Assembly: GCF_001026905.1 (NCBI RefSeq)
Contig: NZ_LAQL01000010.1
Coordinates: 124,001-188,000 of the forward strand
Direction: 5' to 3'
Length of the DNA stretch: 64,000 nt
Source of the DNA: Kiloniella spongiae
Lineage (GTDB): Bacteria > Pseudomonadota > Alphaproteobacteria > Kiloniellales > Kiloniellaceae
Within the stretch, counting starts at the first letter, position 1. Each line of letters opens with the position of its first letter. Positions 8,798-17,782 of the stretch are shown in pieces. A program made the translations under genes and the position numbers. The notes beneath the pieces were generated by a model that did no database searches, was not told the origin of the DNA, and saw only the letters and a list, made by a program, of their open reading frames with translations.

Positions 8798-9781
8798 ATG
8801 GACAATTATCCTTTACCCGAGCAAACCTATAAAATTGGCATATTACTGATCGATAATTTTGCCCTGATGTCCTATTCATCGGTCATAGAGCCTATACGTG
8901 CAGCTAACCTTCTTGGAAAAAAGCAACTCTATAAAGTTGATCATATTGCAGTCAAGAATGGACGCAAATCTGTTAGTTCGAGCGGTGCTGTAATACCTGC
9001 GACGACCACCATGTCAGAAAACACGGATTATGACCTGATACTCGTTGTCGCCGGCGGAGATCCATCCAGTTTTGGCGATGAGCAAACATTCCAATGGTTA
9101 CGTAACAAAGCGCGACATGGAGTTCGGCTGGGCGGAGTTTCCGGTGGTCCTGTTATCCTTGCAAAAGCAGGCGTTATGAAAGGTTACAGAATGACGGTAC
9201 ACTGGGAACATGCCGCGGCACTCTCAGAAAACACACCTACATTGCTGCTTGAGCGAAGCCTTTACATCATGGATCGTGATCGCATTACCTGCGCTGGTGG
9301 CGTTGCTCCGTTGGATATGATGCATGCCTTACAAAGTGAAATTCACGGTCCAGAATTCGCTAGAAAAGTCAGTGACTGGTTTATCCATACGGATGTCAGA
9401 CCGTCAGAAAATCCACAGAGATCCGGCATGATAGAACGATATGGTACTCATCATCCTTCTATCATCCAAACCCTGGAAATCATGGAAAACCATGTTGCAG
9501 ATCCTTTGAACTTAAAACAACTCGCCTTATTATCCTCGATAAGTTCGCGCCAACTCAACAGAATTTTCATCGAAAAAATCGGACAGAGTACTATGACTGT
9601 CTACCGTAATTTACGATTGGAAAAGGCTTATAATCTTATTGAACAAACTGTACTTTCATTGACAGAAATTGCCCTTGCGACAGGATTTTCAAGTTCTGCA
9701 CATTTCTCCAAATCTTTTCAGGAAAAATATGGTTCCCCCCCCTCATTCTATAGACAGAGCACTCAGCATAAGGTTCAATAA
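8798..9781 (+). CDS. GlxA/GbdR-type AraC-family transcriptional activator
   Basis: The protein has 327 residues. The N-terminal half is a DJ-1/PfpI-like domain (YKIGILLIDNFALMSYSSVIEP, then GGVSGGPVILAKAGVM), with Ser in the nucleophile position as in GlxA regulators. The C-terminal 100 residues are an AraC helix-turn-helix domain (LNLKQLALLSSISSRQLNRI, then LTEIALATGFSSSAHFSKSF). It is divergent from soxB. In Pseudomonas, GbdR is a regulator of this architecture that activates glycine betaine, dimethylglycine and sarcosine catabolism, including sox and a dipeptidase-like gene. The same assortment occurs here, so a GbdR-like role is a reasonable inference. No operator was identified. Confidence 0.85.
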   Translation: MDNYPLPEQTYKIGILLIDNFALMSYSSVIEPIRAANLLGKKQLYKVDHIAVKNGRKSVSSSGAVIPATTTMSENTDYDLILVVAGGDPSSFGDEQTFQWLRNKARHGVRLGGVSGGPVILAKAGVMKGYRMTVHWEHAAALSENTPTLLLERSLYIMDRDRITCAGGVAPLDMMHALQSEIHGPEFARKVSDWFIHTDVRPSENPQRSGMIERYGTHHPSIIQTLEIMENHVADPLNLKQLALLSSISSRQLNRIFIEKIGQSTMTVYRNLRLEKAYNLIEQTVLSLTEIALATGFSSSAHFSKSFQEKYGSPPSFYRQSTQHKVQ

Positions 9782-9816
9782 TACTACCTGAATAACTTTG
9801 AACTCAAAGATAAAAA

Positions 9817-9846
9817 GGGAGTGAATTCAATATCGAATTCACTCCC
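9817..9846 (-). terminator. Rho-independent terminator of the Ldh/BCCT operon
   Basis: A perfect 12-bp stem (GGGAGTGAATTC / GAATTCACTCCC) with a 6-base loop lies between convergent genes. On the minus strand it is followed by TTTTTA, so it serves the operon ending at 9902. It may also stop readthrough from the plus-strand regulator. Confidence 0.85.
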
Positions 9847-9901
9847 CTTAAAGCAACATATTCAATAGGTTATATTTAATAATTCAAATCAAATTTTAAC
9901 T

Positions 9902-10915
9902 CTAACGGTCTGCCCATTCTTTGACTTTCTCAACAATGGCCGCATTTACGGCAACACCATTTTTATCTGCATCAACGCGCGCTTCAAAGCGCTCTGCACC
10001 ATGCAAGCGCGCCCCATCCTGACCAACAATTGCTTCGATCAAATGATCAACGCGTTGTGAGAATGCGCCACCAGAAGAAAGCTCTGGATCAATTGCAATA
10101 AAGAACTGCCCCGTTTTTGGCGGCCCACCGACAGGACCGGAAAATGGGCTCGCATCAATACCTAGGGTCGCCCCTGTCATAGCAGCCGCCATTAACTCTA
10201 CCATCAAGGCTGTACCAAAACCTTTATAGCTACCACTAGGGATCATTGTCCCCTTTAAGGCAACATCTGGATCAGTCGTTGGTTCACCATCAGGTCCCAG
10301 TGCCCATCCTTCGGGAATAGCTTTGCCTTCACGGGCATGTTTCATGACTTCACTTTTAGCGATCACAGAAGCACTCTGATCAATCAGGATACGTGTTTCA
10401 CCCGCAGCACCGGGAACCGCAACAGAGAAAGGATTAGTACCAACCACAGCTTTTTTCCCACCAACAGGTGCGACAGAAGCAGGTGCATTGGTAAAACCGA
10501 TCCCCAGAAGGCCGTGTGATGCCAGACGATCTGTGTGATATCCAAGAATACCGCAGTTATAGGAATTACGTAATCCAAGTGCAGCAATTCCTTGTTCGCG
10601 AGCAGCTTTGAGCAACCATTCAAAACCAAGGTCAATTGCCGGATGAGCAAAACCTGTTTTAGCATCAGCAATTGCCAGTCCTGGACGGATAACATCCAGT
10701 TCAGGAACAGCAGCCCCATCAACCTTGCCACATTCAACATGCAAACAATAGGTTGGCACATAGGCCAGACCATGTGACGCAATACCATCTTGCTCGGTGG
10801 CCGCAACTGAACGCGCCAAAGAAGCCGCATTTGCTTCTGTTGTTCCCGCCGCAATCAAAGCCTTCAGAGCAAAAGCTTCAATTTCTGCTACACTCATCGT
10901 TACAGTTTCAACCAT
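9902..10915 (-). CDS. Ldh-family (malate/L-lactate dehydrogenase type) oxidoreductase
   Basis: This 337-residue protein belongs to the NAD(P)-dependent Ldh_2 family, which includes malate, sulfolactate and ureidoglycolate dehydrogenases and imine (pyrroline/piperideine-2-carboxylate) reductases. Typical segments are EQDGIASHGLAYVPTY, LGIGFTNAPASVAPVGGKKA, GTNPFSVAVPG and GSYKGFGTALMVELMAA. The start at 10915 is supported by AAGGAAG six bases upstream. Last gene of the minus-strand island with BCCT, the M19-like protein and aldehyde dehydrogenase. The context suggests oxidation of a 2-hydroxy acid or reduction of a cyclic imine from a quaternary or cyclic amine. The sequence alone does not decide the substrate. 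Confidence 0.85.
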   Translation of the reverse strand: MVETVTMSVAEIEAFALKALIAAGTTEANAASLARSVAATEQDGIASHGLAYVPTYCLHVECGKVDGAAVPELDVIRPGLAIADAKTGFAHPAIDLGFEWLLKAAREQGIAALGLRNSYNCGILGYHTDRLASHGLLGIGFTNAPASVAPVGGKKAVVGTNPFSVAVPGAAGETRILIDQSASVIAKSEVMKHAREGKAIPEGWALGPDGEPTTDPDVALKGTMIPSGSYKGFGTALMVELMAAAMTGATLGIDASPFSGPVGGPPKTGQFFIAIDPELSSGGAFSQRVDHLIEAIVGQDGARLHGAERFEARVDADKNGVAVNAAIVEKVKEWADR

Positions 10916-10961
10916 GTGTTCTTCCTTTTATTGTTCTTGTTTAATCATTTCGTTTTAAAGT

Positions 10962-11669
10962 TTAATCGTTATCACTCAGGCCTGCTCCCGCACCTTTGAG
11001 GCGAGATTCTTCTGTGGCCGGGACATAGGTTCTGGCGGCAAAGAACTGAAGATCTGTCCAGTTTTCAAAACTCAAGGGGACGCCTTGAACAACGCGCTCG
11101 ATAATTGTCCCTGTCCCGGATTTCTCTGCCCTTAAATTCGATAGATCGGACTGAATCCCGGATACCGTAACTCGCTCAGCTTGTTCAACGCCAAGATCTT
11201 CAATAGTCCCCTGTTCAAGATACAGAACGTCAGGGGCAATAGTGATTTTCACGGCTCCCCCTGAAACTGAAAACCAGGAAACGGAAAACCCTTTACCAAT
11301 TGCTTTTGCAGCGCGCCCCAGGATGGGGAGTATCAAGGCAGGGGAAGTAGCGGATTCCAGGGTTATTTCATGATTACCGAGTAAACGATCGGCCAAATCA
11401 TTCAACGCACTGCCACTGATCACTGGGCACAGAGGGCCATTTGTCGTTTGCCAAATATCACTCTCCAGTGACTGAGGTCGCAAATCCCCATATTCTTTAC
11501 CATCGTTCGTCTTCAACAATGAAAGCAGAAGGCAAACATTTGGTAAACCACGTGCAGCCAGCCAACGTGTCGCTTTTCCAGCTTCTTCGGCCAACCCCCA
11601 AGACATACCGGCCCCACGGGCCGCCTTACGCGCAGAAGCTTCGATTTCATTTAAGGAATAGCGTTCCAT
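10962..11669 (-). CDS. DUF3726-like protein of unknown function
   Basis: The start is ATG at 11669, which overlaps the upstream stop as TGATG, giving 235 residues (MERYSLNEIEASARKAARGA). The segment GMSWGLAEEAGKATRWLAARGLP matches what I recall of the DUF3726 family, which has no described function. No signal peptide or membrane segment is visible. It is translationally coupled to the 569-residue unknown protein, so the two probably act together. Neighbours are a BCCT transporter and an Ldh-type dehydrogenase, pointing to amine or amino-acid-derivative catabolism. Confidence 0.7.
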   Translation of the reverse strand: MERYSLNEIEASARKAARGAGMSWGLAEEAGKATRWLAARGLPNVCLLLSLLKTNDGKEYGDLRPQSLESDIWQTTNGPLCPVISGSALNDLADRLLGNHEITLESATSPALILPILGRAAKAIGKGFSVSWFSVSGGAVKITIAPDVLYLEQGTIEDLGVEQAERVTVSGIQSDLSNLRAEKSGTGTIIERVVQGVPLSFENWTDLQFFAARTYVPATEESRLKGAGAGLSDND

Positions 11670-13378
11670 CACAAGCTCCCTTCTTTGCCAAGATCCATAG
11701 GGTACGCCCAATTATCCTCATCCATCGTTGCCAACTCGTGCGGATACGGAGCATTTTGGAACATGGTTATACGTACCCATCGATCAGAACGAGGATCAAA
11801 GCGTGTCGCGCCAAAGAAAGAAAGTTTACAACGCAAGAGATCAACTGGCAGCAAATCTTCCCCAATCAGATTGTCCTGAATTTCAGCATAAGGATAACGT
11901 TGAGTTAGCTGCACTCTTCGTGCAATCAGACGATGTTCCGGATAATCAATAAGAAAAGCACCAATCTTCTGATCCGATTGCGCATTCAGTAAATCTTTGT
12001 ATAGACGCGCAGCATCCCGACCAATAGAAAGCGGTTGCTCCAGATTATCTCCTGGTTCTTCACCTCTCGAGCCCAACCGTGGTTCCAGTTTTTCTTCGGA
12101 TACATACCAGAAGAAAACAGAGTTTGGATGATTGTCATAATCAACAGACAAAGCCCAGCTATAGTGTTTTTCCAATGCGACCAAGAGATCTGCAACACTT
12201 TGAGAACCATCAATACGGAAATTATCATTTTCTTCTGCATACATCACGGATGCATAGGCATCGACAATCTCGGCATGGGGCTCAAGCAACAAACTAACCA
12301 AAAGCTCCTGCCCTTCCAAAGATAGTTCAACCTCTCCCCAGCGATAGAGATTATCCCACGGAAGTTCATCAGCAACGAAAGTATCCAGAGACAGGGCACT
12401 TAGCTTTTCCAGATCACGCCGCAGTACAGTTACGCGCTCGGCTTGTCTTTCATCCACCGTAAACCAACGATCCAGAGATAAATGAGCACTTTCAAGATAT
12501 ACTTCATAGTGTTTTCTTGCTGCAGTGGTTATCGAGGGCAAAGCACGGATGCGGGCCAACGCGCTTTCACGCGCATGTATCCAACTGTGCAGCAATATTG
12601 GGTGATTGACTAGGAACGGTGCCATGCCCAAGCCAGTTGAGTTACCAACCCCCAGACTACGTCGAATTTCAGGGGCCAGTTTTACAGCTGTTTCAGGTGA
12701 CCGATAGACTGCCATTTGCTCTACGTAATCAGATACAAAATTTCGAATGAGCCAAACCGCCAGCATTTCAGCACGGAACGGACCCAACATTTCGGAACGA
12801 TTGGCAATACGGTCACGATCCGCCATACCAAGCTTACCATTTCCGTAAACGGCAGTTGTGCGCATCAGATAGCCAACTTTATTTAACTCGGCTTGATCCG
12901 GCTGTTTGCCCGCGGCCAGTTCACTGACAACGTATTCGAATAGGCGTACGCTTTTATTTGCGCGAGAGAGAACAAGCTCGCTCTCCAAACACCGGCCGGC
13001 TTCCTGCTTCGGAACATTCTGTGACAGACGCTCAATATCATCTTCACCGATAACACCATCATAAAGGGCAAAGGTCGTATCCCAGGCTTCGGCAATAACG
13101 CGATCAGACCGCTTTGATGGATCAAGATCATGGGCAAAGCAAACCATGCTATAACTGCGTTCAGGACCCTTTGCCAAATAGATGGCAACGCCTTCACCTT
13201 GTTCATTAATGCGCCAGATTGGACATTCAAAGGTCCAGTTATCACGCTTCAAACGACGCATTACTGCGCGCATAAAGCTCAATCTCGTTTGATGGAAAGA
13301 GCCCAGACGATCCAGTTTCATGACCTGTTGTGGCGGTCGGAGTGAAATCGAATTTGTGCTATTTAGTTGCGTAGTCAC
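11669..13378 (-). CDS. Conserved-looking protein of unknown function (569 aa)
   Basis: The best start is GTG at 13378, preceded by a strong GGAGG five bases away; a TTG at 13390 is in frame but has no ribosome site. I do not recognise the family. The protein is soluble, without signal peptide or membrane spans, and rich in Arg, Glu and Leu. A Gly-rich segment NSTGLGMAPFLVNHP lies near residue 245. A mid-region is mostly helical, and the C-terminus is acidic and aromatic (ITMFQNAPYPHELATMDEDN). The stop overlaps the DUF3726-like start as TGATG. An enzyme or enzyme partner in the same pathway is likely from context, but no catalytic motif was seen. Confidence 0.75.
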   Translation of the reverse strand: MTTQLNSTNSISLRPPQQVMKLDRLGSFHQTRLSFMRAVMRRLKRDNWTFECPIWRINEQGEGVAIYLAKGPERSYSMVCFAHDLDPSKRSDRVIAEAWDTTFALYDGVIGEDDIERLSQNVPKQEAGRCLESELVLSRANKSVRLFEYVVSELAAGKQPDQAELNKVGYLMRTTAVYGNGKLGMADRDRIANRSEMLGPFRAEMLAVWLIRNFVSDYVEQMAVYRSPETAVKLAPEIRRSLGVGNSTGLGMAPFLVNHPILLHSWIHARESALARIRALPSITTAARKHYEVYLESAHLSLDRWFTVDERQAERVTVLRRDLEKLSALSLDTFVADELPWDNLYRWGEVELSLEGQELLVSLLLEPHAEIVDAYASVMYAEENDNFRIDGSQSVADLLVALEKHYSWALSVDYDNHPNSVFFWYVSEEKLEPRLGSRGEEPGDNLEQPLSIGRDAARLYKDLLNAQSDQKIGAFLIDYPEHRLIARRVQLTQRYPYAEIQDNLIGEDLLPVDLLRCKLSFFGATRFDPRSDRWVRITMFQNAPYPHELATMDEDNWAYPMDLGKEGSL

Positions 13379-13383
13379 ACAAA

Positions 13384-13388
13384 CCTCC
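13384..13388 (-). promoter_or_regulatory. Shine-Dalgarno GGAGG deciding the GTG start at 13378
   Basis: GGAGG on the minus strand lies five bases before GTG at 13378. It falls inside the longer TTG-initiated frame, which is therefore probably not used. Confidence 0.7.
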
Positions 13389-13450
13389 AATGAACGCTAT
13401 AGTTATTCAGGAAAGAGACCTCTCTTCCCTGAATTAATGACAAAAACAGC

Positions 13451-15010
13451 CTAGGCTTCTGCAGCAATCGGCGATGTACTTTCCCGATCACGCTTTTCCA
13501 GCATACCCGCTATTTGCGGTGCAGCCCATAAGGATGGCAATAGCACCAGTGAAACAGGAACGGCAGTTACAACAATAAAGGATTGCAGTGCACTGACGCC
13601 CCCTGATCCCAACGAGATCAAAATGATTGCCATAACGCCCATCGCAATACCCCAGAACACACGAACAGGTGTGCTTGGTGTATCGCTGTCGGACATCGCA
13701 ACAGAAATACAATAGGTCATTGAATCACCCGTTGTCGCGACAAAAACAGTTGTCAGAATAAGGAACAGAACAGAAATCAGGAACCCGGCGGGAAGCTGTT
13801 TGGTAATTGCCAACAGCGCTGCTGGTAAATTAAAGCCTTCAAATGCTCCAGAAACAGAACCAGGATTAGCAAGTTCGAAAGCAATGCCTGAACCACCAAC
13901 AATAGTGAACCAGAAACAGGTTACCACAGGGGCAATGATTGACAGCATAACCACGATCTGACGAATTGACCGCCCACGGGATACACGGGCAATAAACATC
14001 GCCATCAATGGACCATACCCTAAGAACCATCCCCAGAAGAAGACTGTCCACCAACCAAGCCATCCACTTTCAGCACGGAACATTGCCATCGGGATAAACT
14101 TGTCAACATAAATACCAAAACTATGAACAAAGCTATCCACAATAAAGGCTGTCGGACCAAAGAAGAACATGAAGATCAACAGTGCACACGCCAGAATGAC
14201 ATTGAACCTGCTGAGGATTTGAATTCCTTTGTTTACACCTGTAACCGCAGAAGCCGTGTAAAGTCCGACCAGAACGGCAATAACAACAGCTTGAGAGGTA
14301 AATCCATCTGAGAGACCAAAAAGGTCCTGAAGACCATAACTGACTTGCAGGCCAAGGAAACCAATGGGACCAACAGTTCCAGCAACAACCGCGATAATAC
14401 AAGAAGCATCAGCAATAAGACCAATAGGACCTTTAAGAGCGCGTTCTTTAAAAACCGGGTAAAGCAAGGTACGCGGGGCAAGTGGCAAACCTTTTTCGTA
14501 ATGATAATACATCAAAACGACAGTCGTCAGCGCACCAAGAATTGCCCATGCCAGAAAACCCCAGTGCATAAAGGCCTGTGCCAATGCAGGATAAGCTGCT
14601 TCAGCTGTTTTCGCTTCGACACCGAAGAGAGGTGGTGGGGAAAGAAAATGTGCCATTGGCTCACCAGCAGCCCAGAAAACACCGCCACCTGCCAGCAAGG
14701 TACACATGATCATGGCACCCCATTGGAAAACAGTAAACTCTGGCTTATCTAACTTCCCGAGAACCACAGAACCACGTCCACTAAAGGCCATAAAAAGGCC
14801 AATAATAAACGTAAGCAAAAGCAATACCTGCCAATAGGCACCAAAAATCTGAACAGACCAGCCAAAACCCGCGTTGACCAACTCTTTCAAAAGATCAATA
14901 TCAATCAGTGCCAAGCCGCAAAACACCGCAATAAAGCCGCCGGTAACAGCAAAAAGGGGAATATTGACCCCTTTGAGAACACTGTCCCCAGTCGTTGACG
15001 TATACGCCAT
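13451..15010 (-). CDS. BCCT-family quaternary amine transporter
   Basis: This 519-residue protein has about 12 membrane segments and BCCT hallmarks. GGGVFWAAGEPMAHF matches the conserved fourth-helix region. The Trp-rich segment FFWGWFLGYGPLMAMFIARV, followed by SRGRSIRQ, matches the eighth helix and loop. BCCT carriers import betaine, choline, carnitine and related compounds with Na+ or H+, or by exchange. The protein lacks the long charged tails of osmosensing members such as BetP, so uptake for catabolism rather than osmotic gating is likely. Downstream lie the unknown 569-aa protein, the DUF3726-like protein and the Ldh enzyme; upstream lie the M19-like and aldehyde dehydrogenase genes. 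Confidence 0.93.
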   Translation of the reverse strand: MAYTSTTGDSVLKGVNIPLFAVTGGFIAVFCGLALIDIDLLKELVNAGFGWSVQIFGAYWQVLLLLTFIIGLFMAFSGRGSVVLGKLDKPEFTVFQWGAMIMCTLLAGGGVFWAAGEPMAHFLSPPPLFGVEAKTAEAAYPALAQAFMHWGFLAWAILGALTTVVLMYYHYEKGLPLAPRTLLYPVFKERALKGPIGLIADASCIIAVVAGTVGPIGFLGLQVSYGLQDLFGLSDGFTSQAVVIAVLVGLYTASAVTGVNKGIQILSRFNVILACALLIFMFFFGPTAFIVDSFVHSFGIYVDKFIPMAMFRAESGWLGWWTVFFWGWFLGYGPLMAMFIARVSRGRSIRQIVVMLSIIAPVVTCFWFTIVGGSGIAFELANPGSVSGAFEGFNLPAALLAITKQLPAGFLISVLFLILTTVFVATTGDSMTYCISVAMSDSDTPSTPVRVFWGIAMGVMAIILISLGSGGVSALQSFIVVTAVPVSLVLLPSLWAAPQIAGMLEKRDRESTSPIAAEA

Positions 15011-15118
15011 TTAAGTTACTCCCTAAGTATCATAATTAAGCAGCGCGAACGGTTCCAATGTTATTCCCATTGGTTATCCCCTCACACTGTACTAATGGTC
15101 AGTTATTAAACCTATGGC

Positions 15119-16117
15119 CTATTCAGGCCGTTGTGGGCCAAACGAGTTTTCATAAAATGAAAACCAGTTCATACCCATAATCTGTGCAGTTTCTTCTTGT
15201 GAAAAACCAACATCCCGCAATCCAGTAGCAAGGTTGGGAAAATCTCTGTTATCTCTGAACCAGGTTGGCATATCAGGAAAACCGGGATTAGACGCAGAGC
15301 CCTCGCCGTAATCAATGGTCTTGGTCCATCGGCCAACACGCATCCATTCAACGATTGAATCCGGCTGATCCTGACAAAGATCGCTGCCAATGCCGATGCT
15401 TTCAACACCAATCATTTCGGCTGTTTTAGCAATCATTGTACAGAATTCTTCAAGCGTGCAGTCACTCTTACCTTTTAGATGATGAGGATAGAGTGAAAAC
15501 CCAACCATACCGCCGGATTGTGCCAATGCCTTCAAAACCGCATCAGATTTGTTGCGCAAAGCCGGATGCCAGAAACTTGGGTTAGCATGGGTGATTGCAA
15601 TCGGACGTTCGGAAATTTCAATAGCTTCAAGGGTTGAACGTTCCGCAGAATGAGACATATCAACCACAAGGCCAACACGGTTCATTTCCTTGATTACCTG
15701 CTTGCCCATCCGAGTAATTCCCGGATCTTCAGCTTCATAACATCCTGTCGCCAACAATGATTGGTTATTGTAGGACAGTTGCATAAAACGCGCGCCGAGT
15801 GTGTGGCAAATCTCGACCAGCCCAATATCATCTTCAATCGGGGAACAATTCTGAAATCCAAAGAAAATAGCTGTGCGACCACTTTCATTCGCACGACGAA
15901 TATCATCCGCCGTGCGACCGTGAATAATCAAATTATCATGCAGTTCGAAAAAACGGTTCCACTGTTCAACATTGATTACGGTTTCGCGAAACATCTCGTG
16001 ATAACAGATTGTGGCATGAACGGCATCAACACCACCTTCACGCATTTGGGCAAAAGTCTTTTCTGACCAATTACAGTATTGAAGACAGTCAATCACATAT
16101 GAGTTTTTGTCGCTCAT
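15119..16117 (-). CDS. M19 (membrane dipeptidase) family protein with altered metal site
   Basis: The start is ATG at 16117, with AGGAG upstream, giving 332 residues. A longer frame to 16291 only translates a short tandem repeat. The fold matches M19 dipeptidases: DMSH (His of the second metal), ITHANPSFWHP, and GIGSDLCQ (Asp). Two canonical elements are missing. The N-terminal HxD pair is replaced by VIDCLQYCNW, and the bridging Glu of the usual GxEG motif appears as Gln in GFQNCSP. Ordinary zinc dipeptidase activity is therefore doubtful. A dipeptidase-like gene is also found in the Pseudomonas GbdR betaine regulon. Its role is unknown to me. Confidence 0.85.
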   Translation of the reverse strand: MSDKNSYVIDCLQYCNWSEKTFAQMREGGVDAVHATICYHEMFRETVINVEQWNRFFELHDNLIIHGRTADDIRRANESGRTAIFFGFQNCSPIEDDIGLVEICHTLGARFMQLSYNNQSLLATGCYEAEDPGITRMGKQVIKEMNRVGLVVDMSHSAERSTLEAIEISERPIAITHANPSFWHPALRNKSDAVLKALAQSGGMVGFSLYPHHLKGKSDCTLEEFCTMIAKTAEMIGVESIGIGSDLCQDQPDSIVEWMRVGRWTKTIDYGEGSASNPGFPDMPTWFRDNRDFPNLATGLRDVGFSQEETAQIMGMNWFSFYENSFGPQRPE

Positions 16118-16138
16118 GCCTATATCTCCTACATTTGT

Positions 16139-16183
16139 CCTATTATTTTGGGGCCTATTATTTTGGGGCCTATTACTCTGGTG
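16139..16183. repeat. 15-bp tandem repeat across a stop codon
   Basis: Two exact copies of CCTATTATTTTGGGG (16139-16153 and 16154-16168) are followed by a diverged third (16169-16183). The third copy contains the stop codon and last sense codons of the aldehyde dehydrogenase gene. Each extra copy therefore adds a further TAA TAG beyond the true end. This looks like replication slippage. Confidence 0.9.
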
Positions 16184-17621
16184 AACCTGAACTGATGTAG
16201 GATGTTTTAACCTGCGTATAGAACTCGGCTGCGTAAGAGCCTTGTTCACGAGGACCGTAACTTGAATCACCACGGCCACCAAAAGGCACATGATAATCAG
16301 TACCTGCTGTTGGCAGGTTGATCATCACACAGCCTGTACGACTGTTTCGGCGATAGTGATTAGCACGCGCAAGAGAGTTCGTCATGATGCCAGATGTCAA
16401 ACCAAATCTTGTGTCATTAGAAACGCTTAGTGCTTCATCATAAGATCCTACTTTAATAACACAGGCAATTGGAGCGAACATTTCTTCCCGATTGATTTTC
16501 ATGGAATTGTCACCGTTAATGAACAAAGCCGGAGACATGAAATATCCCTCAGTCGCCATGTCCAAGCGATCTCCACCACAAACCAGTTCACAACCTTCCT
16601 CCTTTGCCAGTTTCATGTAAGCAAGGTTGGAATTAAGCTGTGTCTCGCTGACAACAGGGCCGAGTTGTGTGCCCTCGGCCAAAGCGTGTCCGACTTTCAT
16701 GGCTTTAGTTGCTGCACTTGCTTTTTCAACAAATGCATCGTGAATTTTTTCATGAACAATCAAACGAGACGAAGCTGTACACTTCTGACCTGTACCGCCG
16801 AAGGCACCGCCAACAGCACAAGAAACCGCCAGATCCAAATCGGCATCATCCATAACGACCAACGGGTTCTTTGACCCCATTTCCATCTGGACTTTGGTCA
16901 TGTTTGCCATAGCAGACGCAGCAATACCGCGGCCAACATCAACAGAGCCTGTGAATGAAATAGCGTCAACACCCGCACTTTCAACAAGGCGTTGGCCAAC
17001 GGAAGAACCTCCGCCCATTACCAGATTGAAAAGTCCCTTTGGTAGATCATGACGAGAAAAGATCTCTGCCAATGCCCAAGCACTTGCCGGGGTCAGGTTC
17101 GCAGGTTTCCAAACAACCGCGTTACCATATGCCAATGCTGGCGCGATCTTCCATGTCGCGGTTGCTGTCGGAAAGTTCCAAGGGGAAATAATAGCAACCA
17201 CACCAACGGGTTCGCGGCGAACATCAATTTCAATACCGTCGCGCACTGAATCAGCAGTATCGCCCATTTGACGAAGTACTTCAGCTGCATAATAAGTAAA
17301 GAACTGCCCTGCACGGAAGATTTCTCCCTTGCCTTCTGCAAGCGGTTTGCCTTCTTCGCGAGAAAGCAGTTCACCCAACTCAGCAGCACGGTTTTTCATT
17401 TCTTCGCCAATAGACATCAAAACGTTATAGCGTTTTTCCAACCCAGTTGCGGCCCAAACCTTTTGTGCCTGTCTGGCTGCATCCAGTGCAGTATCCAGCT
17501 GCGCACTGCTTGCCTGCGCGTATTCACCGATAACGTCTGACAAATCAGATGGGTTTATGTTTTTGATATAGTTATCAGCGGCAACCCATTCACCAGCGAT
17601 ATAATTGGAAAAATTGGACAT
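16173..17621 (-). CDS. Aldehyde dehydrogenase, ketoglutarate-semialdehyde dehydrogenase-like
   Basis: This 482-residue NAD(P)-dependent aldehyde dehydrogenase has the catalytic Cys281 in GGTGQKCTASSRL and general-base Glu247 in VQMEMGSKNP. The coenzyme-loop segments SPWNFP and FTGS are present. The C-terminus (VPFGGRGDSSYGPREQG, then YAAEFYTQVKTSY) is typical of 2,5-dioxovalerate (alpha-ketoglutaric semialdehyde) dehydrogenases, which end sugar-acid and hydroxyproline pathways. The substrate here could equally be a betaine-derived aldehyde. First gene of the minus-strand island, divergent from the LysR gene. Confidence 0.9.
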   Translation of the reverse strand: MSNFSNYIAGEWVAADNYIKNINPSDLSDVIGEYAQASSAQLDTALDAARQAQKVWAATGLEKRYNVLMSIGEEMKNRAAELGELLSREEGKPLAEGKGEIFRAGQFFTYYAAEVLRQMGDTADSVRDGIEIDVRREPVGVVAIISPWNFPTATATWKIAPALAYGNAVVWKPANLTPASAWALAEIFSRHDLPKGLFNLVMGGGSSVGQRLVESAGVDAISFTGSVDVGRGIAASAMANMTKVQMEMGSKNPLVVMDDADLDLAVSCAVGGAFGGTGQKCTASSRLIVHEKIHDAFVEKASAATKAMKVGHALAEGTQLGPVVSETQLNSNLAYMKLAKEEGCELVCGGDRLDMATEGYFMSPALFINGDNSMKINREEMFAPIACVIKVGSYDEALSVSNDTRFGLTSGIMTNSLARANHYRRNSRTGCVMINLPTAGTDYHVPFGGRGDSSYGPREQGSYAAEFYTQVKTSYISSGSPE

Positions 17622-17782
17622 GATTACCTTCTCATTTCAATCAACACAGCAGGCTTTTCAATCACGACAATCGAAAGAGGCCCAGTAAAAAATTCTGAAA
17701 ACATTTCCGCAAAATTTGCAACTTTCGTCAAATTCAAATAATTTAGGAAAACTTCAATTTTATTGAATAAGGAAAAATAACG

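Noticed and set aside
15055-15073. CCAATG-N7-CATTGG inverted repeat before the BCCT gene as an operator
   Set aside because: Six-base arms with no second copy; chance occurrence is plausible.
16118-16291. N-terminal extension of the M19-like protein
   Set aside because: It only translates the tandem repeat and the end of the aldehyde dehydrogenase gene in another frame. A good ribosome site precedes the ATG at 16117.
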